Shown here: piece by piece, positions 55,830-64,000 of the stretch | Position numbering within the stretch: position 1 is the first letter of the stretch | How the letters are laid out: each line of letters starts with the position of its first letter | Source: Branchipolynoe longqiensis | Taxonomy: Eukaryota; Annelida; Polychaeta; Phyllodocida; Polynoidae | DNA length: 64,000 bases | Assembly (NCBI GenBank): GCA_030323885.1 | Contig: CM059193.1 | Span: forward strand, 54,650,749 to 54,714,748 | Reading direction: 5' to 3' | Translations under genes and position numbers: made by a program | Notes under the pieces: model-generated | Told to the model about the DNA's origin: nothing | The model's input: the letters and a program-made list of their open reading frames with translations, nothing else | Databases searched by the model: none

Positions 55830-56665
55830 ATCTTAATTAAGAAAAGAAACCTAACTTCTCAGAGGAATAAATACTTTAAAAAAAATTACTGACTCTCATG
55901 GCAGCTGATACAGCCAACTGGACAGAGAACACACTCGTGTATAAATGTGCATGAGTGAACTACAAATAACAGCTCATCAAACAAGGGTTAATCGGGGGTC
56001 ACAGACTAAACCTGTGCTGTTTATCAAGGGCTGTTCCATTCTAAAATGCTCAATGGAGGCTAGATTCAGGGGCAACCTACCTAAACATGACTCCATTGGA
56101 AACAAATTTAAACCTACGATTAAAATGGTGCAATCTGCCACCTACTTGGACATATTTTGGCCTTGAAATTCCAACTGTTTTAAGACTTCAAGACTAACAA
56201 ATAATTAAAAGTAAATTCTCACTCACACACTCACTGTCAATGAATTACAATATCCATGCTAAACATGAGTTCCGACTTTTCTTTCTTTTTTGCAGACAGG
56301 ATTTTTCTCCCACGCTGATTTGAAAACTCAGTTTTCGCTGAAATCAGCGATTTTGCTGAGAAATGGGATCCCTGCTGTATATATCTTAAAAGTTAAATAA
56401 GGAAAAAAAAACTAATTATTCAGAGGAATAAATACATTTATAAAAATATTTTAAAATACTGACTGTCATGGCAGCAGATACACCCAACTGGACAGAGAAC
56501 ACACTCGTGTATAAATGTGCATGAGTGAACTACAAATAACGGCTGATCAAACAAGGTTTATTCGGGGGTCACAAACTACACCTGTGCTGTTTATCAAGGG
56601 CTGTTCCATTCTAAAATGCTCAATGCAGCCTACATTCAAGGACAACCTACCTAAACATGACTTAT
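55830..56665. repeat. ~270-bp direct repeat, copies 560 bp apart
   Basis: 55836-56105 and 56396-56662 share aactggacagagaacacact, gtgcatgagtgaactacaaa, gtgctgtttatcaagggctg and ttctaaaatgctcaatg. An ORF runs through both but I recognise no protein. Confidence 0.85.
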
Positions 56666-57059
56666 CCATCAGCGATCTGTCAGAGGGGCATTTCGATAAC
56701 ATAATTATTTCAATTAAAAACTCCATTTATTTCAACTTAAATATTTGTGTTAATAATACGTCTTTTTTCTATCCGCTTTACAACAAATTCTTTTTTTCTT
56801 GTTTCTTTGCAGGTGTTTCTTTGTTTCTTGTCAGTATGCAAGTTGAAATGGGGGAAAATCACCAATAAATGAATGAAACCAAAATATATCAACATAAAGG
56901 GGAAATACAGAGAGAACAGAACTGGAGCAGACAATATTGAAAACTAGTCAAAAGTAAAATAGTGAAGACTTGTCCCAAAAATGATAACTAAGAGAAACTC
57001 CAAACTACCAAAAATGTATTCCTTCTAAAGTCCTGGTCTGAAGGTAACCAACCATGTCC

Positions 57060-57115
57060 CTCAAAATGAGGTCAAGGTCACAGGTCACAGGTCAAGGTCA
57101 TTTCATTTCATTTGT
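57060..57115. repeat. short AGGTCA/GGTCAC repeat
   Basis: gaggtcaaggtcacaggtca followed by caggtcaaggtcatttcatt. Related half-sites (gacctctgacctcgaccctt) lie at about 57680-57715, just downstream of w2 in the sense direction. Confidence 0.8.
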
Positions 57116-57147
57116 AACAGGATATGGGTTCAGCACCCAGTTCCATG

Positions 57148-57483
57148 GATGGTTGGTTGTTGGAGTTTTACGTCCTGGCAACATCGAGGGTCATATCAGG
57201 ATGGGTGCCTACTGAATTGTGACAGTGCGTGCTCATGGCGACTTTATAGTGTTGCTCCACTGGGAAATCAGGCCGCCGGCACAATGACCCAATATCCCAC
57301 TCAGTCACATTATCCTGACCCTGAACCAACCAGTCCTTACCCTAACCTATTAATGCCGAGCGCCAGGCTAGGAAGTGACAAGTATGAATTGTATAAGTCA
57401 TTGGTTTGACTGGACCGGGAACCAAACTCCAGATCTCCCACACGCGAAGCCCGCGCTCTATCGATTTGGCCACTACACCCGGT
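57148..57483 (-). repeat. SINE-1, full copy
   Basis: ggttggttgttggagtttta through gctctatcgatttggccact. A related unit in the opposite direction follows at about 57500-57655. Confidence 0.85.
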
Positions 57484-57729
57484 CCCATGTCACAGGTCAT
57501 GGGTCTCAAACCCCAGCCAAGTCAAATCAATGACTTACAAATGTATACTTGTCGCAACCTAGCCTGGCACTTGGCGTTACTAAGACAGGAGAAGGAGCAG
57601 TGGAATGAGGAAGCCTAATTGTCTGTGATTGGAATTTCTCCTACTTAACTGTAATAACAACAACAACAGAAATAATGCGACCTTGACCTCTATCCCTGAC
57701 CTCTGACCTCGACCCTTGGCCCGGGTTAC

Positions 57730-57795
57730 CTCAATGGTCTCCAAGTACTGAGAAGGCAACGCAATATCCTTTGTCAAGGTGTGCACTGTCATCAT
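57730..57795 (-). CDS. candidate MADD cassette exon w2 (22 codons)
   Basis: 66 nt, phase 0 at both ends, between a TATAG acceptor and a GTAACC donor. It encodes MMTVHTLTKDIALPSQYLET plus IE. It sits between w1 and w4, whose human counterparts are adjacent in the protein, so it would add 22 residues at the DENN/dDENN junction without changing frame. The peptide looks protein-like but I do not recognise it in vertebrate MADD. It could be a lineage-specific or alternatively spliced cassette, or a chance ORF flanked by splice-like sites. Confidence 0.5.
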
Positions 57796-57799
57796 CTAT

Positions 57800-58450
57800 A
57801 ACGGGGGAAGCATTCAGACTATGCACCATGCGCATACTCGATAAGAACCCTCTTATCAACATTATCCCTGCACCATTATCCAACTTCTCAACTGCTCCTC
57901 TTCAGAAGGGGTTAAAACTTAAACTGTTAAAGGTCGGGTAACATGACCGAAAAGACTTGGAATATTCAGAAGTGTCATGAGTGAATATGACAATTAACCA
58001 CAAGAAGTGGGTTGAGATAATGTATTCTCAGGCATACGGAATATTAAGCCCTATCCTAATAATTTAAAAAGAATTCTCGGGCGCGAATGACAGTGCTGAG
58101 CCTCTGTAGTTAGAATCAGTGGCGGTGGTGGCGCCATTGGTGATTCCACACCAAATGGATATATCAAAAAGCAATATCATAGTACAATAGTAATAATCTC
58201 CATTCCGCGTCTTTATACTCACATAATGCTTATACATCAGATATATAAAACATGTTAGTGTACCTACCCAAACAACATATATCACACACACACACAATAA
58301 TCAAAGGTCAGGGATCCCTATAAAAGAGACAACATCAATATGCAACATCGTATAGACATCAACAAACAACATGGAGAACAACATCAATTATGAACATTTT
58401 CAAGACAACATCAATATACAATCACACATAACAAAAACACTGAGACAACT
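57800..58450. other. intronic stretch, nothing recognised
   Basis: AT-rich intron between w1 and w2 with a short CA microsatellite at about 58283; no coding signal. Confidence 0.5.
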
Positions 58451-58455
58451 GAGCA

Positions 58456-58701
58456 GGGGGGGGGGGCATCCAAAGTTTTCAACATTTTCACAGTCATACA
58501 AAGAGTATTACTTTTCCAAACCCCAAGCACTCCCCGACAAAGTAGAATGCATCAACATTTTATCGCAGAACATGACAGTGGTTTATGTAAGATCAACATT
58601 TTCTTAAACCATAAAAGCTGTACATGACTGATCCTGGGGTCTGCCGCCTGTTCTATGCTTTTTAAAATTGTGTAAATGTTGAAAACTTTGGATCCCCCCC
58701 A
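58456..58701. mobile_element. TIR element M2, short copy without the tRNA-like module
   Basis: Ends ggggcatccaaagttttcaa and ttgaaaactttggatcccc. The middle keeps the aagtagaatgcatcaacatt part but lacks the SINE-like insert. Confidence 0.75.
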
Positions 58702-58916
58702 CCCCTAATATGAGTGGCTATTTTTTAACAACAGGAATAACTATACTAAAGATGACAGATGAGGTCATAGAGTACAGAAGATCACACTGGTCTGAGTTGA
58801 TATACTTCTGACATGTGTTGTGAAACTCGACATGGGCATTTAACTTAAATACACATATTTATCAATATTTATAATTGATATCATTATTGTCTAATGGAGG
58901 GGTATTTTTTTTTTTT

Positions 58917-59190
58917 TTGGTGACAAGTTTGTTATTCGGCCCATAACTTATAAGCTCCCGTGAGGGTGCTTGTTTTCAACGCTGGACAGCTGTGATACTG
59001 GATTGGTCTGGTCCCGCACTCCGGAGTCTTTACCTGATCTTTCTCGGGCCAACCTTTGCGGTTTTGGGTGTTAGTGGTTTATATATTAGTTTTTTTTTTA
59101 ATTTTCAAGTTTTTTCCTAACCTGTATATGATAACTTAGCCTACTATGTACATCTACTCAGATGACATATAGGCCTGTGGGAGAGGATCC
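58917..59190. repeat. dispersed repeat R5, opposite orientation to 23784
   Basis: ataacttataagctcccgtg, agggtgcttgttttcaacgc, tctttctcgggccaaccttt and gcctactatgtacatctact are reverse complements of sequence at 23784-24070. Sequence to about 59570 may belong to the same element but has no partner here. Confidence 0.75.
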
Positions 59191-59732
59191 CATCCCATTG
59201 TGGTTTGTTACAGCATCCTTTCACCCATGCCCTATCCTTAGATAGTACACCAGTGTGCCATAACACCCCTGGACCCTTCAGGACTGCGACTAGGTGGGAT
59301 GGCTGTGTTGTATGGTTAGCCATTTCGTATTTCAGGGTGATTCGGATGCATGACCGTGGCCTGCCTGATTCTGCTTTGGTTTGTGCCAGTACACATACCC
59401 AGACGGACTGCGCCCTATGGTGATAGTCATTTCGAATTCCTTAGTACTTAGTAGGGCTAGTTTCCGTATTTGTAATATCTACCATCTTTTCTGGCCTGTC
59501 TTTTGCTTTTTGTGCCAGAACACAGCAAGCAGTGACTGCGCCCAAGATCAGGTGAGATATTGTTTCTTCAGTAGACAATCATGATATCTGAGTAGAGCTC
59601 TCCAGAGGGAGTATATGTGAGTCAGGAATAATTCCATTTCATCGCATGTCACAAATATATAATATAATAATATAAAAATATGTGATCAGTGATTAATTAA
59701 TAGGCAGGAATACAATGAACAACAAACTGTAC

Positions 59733-59810
59733 CTGTCTGAGATGGTTCTTCAAAATGCTTCCCTCTGGTTCAGGCATTGGTGGAAGTTCTTCATTCACTG
59801 GGCCCTGCAT
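59733..59810 (-). CDS. MADD: MADD exon w1: end of the core DENN region
   Basis: 78 nt, phase 0 at both ends, between an AG acceptor (..caacag) and a GTACAG donor. It encodes 26 residues including LPPMPEPEGSILKNHLRQ. Human MADD has a closely similar stretch (LP.LPEPE..ELKKHLKQ) directly before its ALASMS segment, so this is the junction between the core DENN domain and the dDENN part. It is the most upstream exon I can identify; the exon with the preceding DVWLVDLD-type motif was not found up to base 64000. Confidence 0.88.
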
Positions 59811-59909
59811 CTGTTGACAAATTAAAAAAAAAGGAATTACAATTAAATTAATGTAAAACTGTTTTTCAAATATTAGAATATATAGGGTAGCTGAAGTACA
59901 GAAAAAGGA

Positions 59910-60127
59910 AAGCTTGTTTTATTTAACAGCGCCTCTAGAACACATTGATTTTTATCATCGGCTATTGGACGTCAAACATATGGTCAGTCTGACTTTGGAG
60001 GAAACCTGCTGCCGCCACCTAGGCTACTCTTTCCGATAAGCAGCAAGGAGTATTTTATATGCCCTTTCCCACAGACAGGACAGCACATACCAAAGGCTCT
60101 GATGAACCAGTTGTGGACCACTGGTTG
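59910..60127 (-). repeat. SINE-2 copy lacking its tRNA-like head
   Basis: gcttgttttatttaacagcg through gttgtggaccactggttg, about 100 bp upstream of the w1 acceptor. Confidence 0.85.
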
Positions 60128-60465
60128 TTGCAGTACAGAAGGAAGACAAGACAATAATAGTGGGATGAGTAAATATAAATATTTCTCTGGCAGCGGAATA
60201 GCTGCCCTTAGCCTTAAAAAAGGGGGGGGGAAATATAATCAAATCCTCTGGTGCGACTGACAATGCGGCATGACCGTTAGTGACGAGGAAGCCCGCAGTG
60301 GCGCTACCAGTTACATGGGTGGAGTCAAGGAGGCATAGTAGAATAATAACATATATGTAATAATAAAATTCCCTTCTGTGCCTTTATACTCATATAATGT
60401 GTTATACATGACATAAAAGGTTCTAAATAATCATTATTTTTAATGCAATGAAAACAATCTATATT

Positions 60466-61162
60466 AAAGCTGTGAGTCCGATGAAAACATAGATTCTGCA
60501 TATCTAACTTAGATACGGCTGCACTTATTAAAGTTGCATAGTCCGATGAAAACATCAAATTTCAAAACCAAAACACTTACCTAGATTTGATTCTATATAT
60601 TCAACTTAGACACTGGTGCCCTTATTAAGCATTTGTTGCTGCATAGAAGGGCATCATCATCATGATGATGATGAATCATAATAAGGGAATAATAAGTCAA
60701 TTAATAGAAACCGTTACTATTAAAGTCTATGCTGTCAGAGTTTTGGTGTGCTTGCCAAAATTATTTTGGCATGTTTTGACATCAAATATCTCCAAACTTA
60801 GCCATTTAAAATTAAAGTTACTTCAAACTAAAGTAAAATAGATTATAATGATTAGTATAATATATTTATCTCAGAAAATAGCAAAAACTCAAAAGCATCG
60901 GACTATGCAACTTTAAACATTTGTCGCTACACAGAAGGGAAAACTGAGGCAATTTAATAGAATCTGTTACTGTAGAAACCTATGGTGTCAGAGTTTTGGC
61001 GTGCTTGCCAACATTAATTTGGCATGTTTGCATTTCAAATAAGTTAACCGCTTAAAAAAGTTACTTCAAACTAAAGTAAGGTAGATTATAGCGATCAACC
61101 TACTATATTTATCTCAGAAAATGACAGAAACTCAAAACCATCGAACAACTTTACAACTTTAA
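60466..61162. mobile_element. chain of M1 MITEs: one full and two partial
   Basis: Partial 60466-60530; full 60528-60915 (ttaaagttgcatagtccgat to catcggactatgcaacttta) containing a catcatcatgatgatg palindrome; partial 60916-61162. Confidence 0.75.
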
Positions 61163-61209
61163 GATTGATAATATGATTTAATGAACAGAGGGTGCTCATT
61201 TGCTGTCAT

Positions 61210-61275
61210 TGTTGGGGGAACAAAGCACAGGGCACAGCTCACAAAGCACAGGGCACAAGGCACAAGGCACAGTAA
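61210..61275. repeat. short acaaagcacagggcac repeat
   Basis: Four to five units of cacagggcacaa-like sequence. Confidence 0.75.
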
Positions 61276-61767
61276 AGTGCACATCCATCCCTGGGCCCCA
61301 GCCAATCGCAGCGCTCACCTTCGACCGCTGTCACTGGCTGACCTCCAACCCCTCAGCCAATCACACTCCACCTCACCCTGTCACACCACTTCACCCCCTA
61401 AATCCCTCTCCTCAGTCGATCTACTGCTGATCGCAAACCTCGACACACCGCTTCGCTTGATTAGGTGAAACAAACACCGAATCAAACAAAACCTAGATTA
61501 ATTAACAATTTTTACCATGTACCATTAACTACAAAACTAACCTCATAATATAATGATACAAATTGTTTGATTTACTGATACCTTTCCGATTATTGTATGA
61601 TCTTGTGTATTCACATTTCCGTATTGTGTGTGCATGACTTCCGGCCTATGCCAGACACCCTCATCAGCATGTAAAAATACACGGTTTTCGGTTCGGATTC
61701 ATATATTGGCAAAGAACATTATTATTCTCGGGCGGCGGAGTGAGGACCAGGATTATGTATCACAGAA

Positions 61768-61877
61768 GCAATGGGTGCCCCACTCGCTTGGTGACATAAG
61801 CGCCTATGTGGAAATGTGATAGCAATGGGTGCCCCACTTGCTTGGTGACATAAGCGCCTATGTGGAAATGTGATAAC
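61768..61877. repeat. 54-bp direct duplication
   Basis: agcaatgggtgccccactcg, cttggtgacataagcgccta and tgtggaaatgtgata, twice head to tail. Confidence 0.9.
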
Positions 61878-62003
61878 ACATTGCGACCGAGATTGTGACG
61901 GGATGTTCATACTTAAGAGACGGTTAATAATTATTTAAATGTTCCCTCCATGCACCAGAAAGAATGCAAGTGGAGGGGAAGGGCATTTTTAATATATGTT
62001 TGT

Positions 62004-62647
62004 TGTAACTGTCTGAAACTACCTGTTACCACGGGGGCCGAACACACCCAGCCATCCTGCATACATTATGGACACCACCTGCAGATGGGGGTTGAGTGAC
62101 AGCTGCCCCTTATTAGGGTGTCGCCCACCCAGGCTGTAGAGGGTGTCTGATTGGCTGGCTGTGGGAGCCCAGTCACCTCCATTCCTTATACCTGACACAC
62201 AGACCCTACTATAGGACTCTTTGTCTAGGACTCTGGGAGAAGCACTCTTGGGAGACACTCTTGGCTAGGCTCTCTAGCAAGAGACAACTCCACTTTCTAC
62301 TCAAACTAGCAGCATCTATTCAAAAGACACTGAGCTGTGTGCAACAACCTTTGGACTCCGGTTCAATGAGCTGTAGGCACTGATTCTTATATACACCAGC
62401 AAGACTCATGAGGATCTGTGAGGGCAGGTGGTAAGGAGTGAGGGTGATAAGTCTCGAGTAGGTGAACAGGGGTTGATGCCAATAAAGCACAACCTCTTCA
62501 CTGTCAATCTTGCGTGACTTGTCTTCCTCTCTTCCTTATGAGTTGTTGAGAGTAATTACAGGTGGGAACTGACAGACAATTGTCAGAACACACCTGTGGA
62601 GACTAGTAATGTGCGGGGCTCAGACGGCTGAGTCCCATATTATTACA
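62004..62647 (+). mobile_element. possible solo LTR
   Basis: A ~640-bp stretch starting tgtaactg and ending ttattaca (TG..CA ends) with a caataaagcacaacct polyadenylation-like signal near 62480 and a compact GC-richer 5' half. I see no matching target duplication and no second LTR or internal ORFs, so the call is tentative. Confidence 0.35.
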
Positions 62648-62824
62648 AGCAGAATGTCTCGTAGCCAAACAATGAGTGGCCTACCCGCCGATGATCCTGC
62701 CTGGGCATGGGAATAAACTTCTGTTTTCTCCACTTCTGGTTTCTTGTTCTTTGTGCCAGTGCAGGCAATGGTGGCCAAATGATAGTTTTGATCATTTGTT
62801 AATTGGGTTGAATGAGTGGAGGTG

Positions 62825-63050
62825 GGGGGGGGGGGGAGGGGGGATCACTCAATAGTTGTCATGGCAGCAATGTTGTGTGTATGGGGAGGGGGGAGGGAAG
62901 GTAGCAAAAGGAAAAGCATTGTACCTAAATTAGGATTCGAACCCAGATTTCTACCATTCCTGGGCAAGCGTCCTAACCAGTAGCCCATCTAGGCTCCCTG
63001 GTGCAATCCCCCATACCCATGCCTACCTGTGCATGTGGCATTTCATGTGG
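62825..63050 (-). repeat. SINE-3-like tRNA-like module with a poly-G flank
   Basis: gattcgaacccagatttcta and ccagtagcccatctaggctc: on the minus strand the B-box-like GGGTTCGAATCC is intact. Poly-G runs at 62826-62841. Confidence 0.55.
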
Positions 63051-63054
63051 GGAG

Positions 63055-63390
63055 GTTGGATGGTTGTTGGAGTTTGACATCTTGGCAACATCTAAGGTCA
63101 TATCAGGGCGGGTACCGACTTGTAACAGTGCACACTCATGGTGACTTCATAGTGCTGCACCACTGGGAAATCAGGCTGCCAGCACCATGACCCGATATCC
63201 CACTCAGTCACATTATCCCAACACTGAGCTAACCAGTACTTGCCCTATCCTATTAATGCAGAGCGCCTGGCTAGGAAGCGACAAGTATCAATTTGATAAG
63301 TCATTGTTGGTTTGACTCGACCGGGAACCGAACTCCCGACCTTCCGCACTCGAGGCACGCGCTCTACCGATTAGGCCACCATGCTCGGTC
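63055..63390 (-). repeat. SINE-1, full copy
   Basis: ggatggttgttggagtttga through cgctctaccgattaggccac. Confidence 0.85.
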
Positions 63391-63649
63391 CCTGGGTAGA
63401 TGAGTGCAGCTCAGCACACTATAAATCCACGATAGGCGCGCCATGGGCCCTTAATGGGGGAAAGGCCCCGTTAAATATGTGTATCTCAGAGCATCCCGTC
63501 ACGCAATGGGCGCAGTGTGGAACATGTGCCTGGAGAGTGAGGTCACTGGTGCCTGGCAGAGGAGCTATCCAGCTTCAATCGTAGTCTTTGACAAAGTAAG
63601 TACGCATTAAGCGGGGATGGTGTAGGTAACTGTAGCCAGACACGAAACC

Positions 63650-64000
63650 CTCCCTCACACAGTGCCACACCCACACCCACACCCAGTGCCACACCCACAC
63701 CCACACCCACACCCACAGACACACCACCCTCTCTTCCACACACTCTCACACACGCCACCCTCCCACGGCTGTACACACACACCCTCACTCACACACACCC
63801 TCCCACGGCGCTACACACACAACCTCCATTCAACACACTCACACACACCACCCTCCCACGGTGGTACACACACACACACTCACTCACACACATCCTCACT
63901 TACACACACCCTCATTCACCACACCCTCCATGTCGCTACACATACACTCACTTACACACCCTCACTCACGCCCACCCTCACTTACACACCCTCACTTACA
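63650..64000. repeat. C/A-rich microsatellite reaching the window edge
   Basis: cacacccacacccacaccca and accctcactcacacacaccc units, irregular. It continues past base 64000. Confidence 0.9.

Larger units (their letters stand above)
182..59810 (-). other. MADD: MADD (Rab3 guanine-nucleotide exchange factor) gene, partial, 22 coding exons recognised
   Basis: MADD/Rab3-GEP/AEX-3 exchanges GDP for GTP on Rab3 and Rab27, links Rab3 vesicles to KIF1 kinesins, and in vertebrates binds the TNF receptor 1 death domain; it acts in the cytosol and on secretory vesicles. Exons are called from peptide similarity to remembered MADD plus AG acceptors and GT donors. Their phases are mutually consistent from w1 to w22 and sum to 3,792 nt, a multiple of three. 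Both ends are missing: the N-terminal uDENN/cDENN exons should lie beyond the right edge and the C-terminal tail beyond the left edge. Introns run from about 0.55 kb to about 10.5 kb. Diagnostic peptides are LARTQ+AVEYFAEW (w5/w6), ENQQFLKD (w14), [10 protein letters not shown] (w19) and [16 protein letters not shown] (w22). Assignment to the family is very secure; individual linker exons are less so. Confidence 0.95.

Noticed and set aside
55945..56868. Paired ORFs MCMSELQITA.. as a duplicated gene
   Set aside because: The duplication is plain at DNA level, but the frame breaks at different points and nothing is recognised; better described as a direct repeat.
63381..63605. A plus-strand ORF followed by GTAAGT suggesting an opposite-strand gene
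   Set aside because: It overlaps the SINE-1 head, lacks recognisable protein motifs and no second exon was found.

Overview
This is eukaryotic nuclear DNA, AT-rich and intron-dominated, most likely from a mollusc. That placement is an inference: short GT-AG exons lie between kilobases of intron full of tRNA-derived SINE-like repeats of a kind I associate with gastropods and bivalves, TIR elements and minisatellites. There are no bacterial operons and no CRISPR array.

One gene runs through nearly the whole window on the minus strand: an orthologue of MADD (DENN/MADD, Rab3-GEP, AEX-3), the guanine-nucleotide exchange factor for Rab3/Rab27 that also has a death domain and a C-terminal PH-like domain. 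I reconstruct 22 coding exons, called w1 (59733-59810) to w22 (182-346). They join in one consistent reading frame of 3,792 nt (1,264 codons). The order is: end of the core DENN region (w1), two phase-0 exons I do not recognise from vertebrate MADD (w2, w3), the dDENN region (w4-w6), a long Ser/Pro/Gly/Asp-rich linker (w7-w13), a conserved helical segment (w14-w15), a second low-complexity linker (w16-w18), the death domain (w18-w20) and the PH-like domain (w21-w22). The N-terminal DENN exons should lie beyond base 64000 and the last C-terminal exons before base 1.

Region by region: 1-7.2 kb holds the 3' exons and a 2.8-kb array of a ~42-bp repeat. 7.2-17.8 kb is a large intron with a hairpin-ended element present twice, a LINE remnant, CTCF-like repeats and a Tigger-like MITE. 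17.8-21.3 kb holds w13-w16 with arrays and SINEs. 21.3-31.8 kb is a second large intron with MITEs and a 36-bp array. 31.8-45.6 kb is the exon-dense middle (w4-w12). 45.6-64 kb has w1-w3 spread among minisatellites, SINEs and MITEs.

The most interesting pattern is that several intronic tandem arrays begin exactly at a 5' splice site. In three introns (after w3, w4 and w6) each array unit carries a copy of the last ~30-125 nt of the upstream exon together with its GT donor, giving a ladder of decoy donors. After w10 and w20, and more weakly after w15, arrays also start at or within a few bases of the donor. I know of no described system of this kind. All work was by eye, without alignment or database searches.
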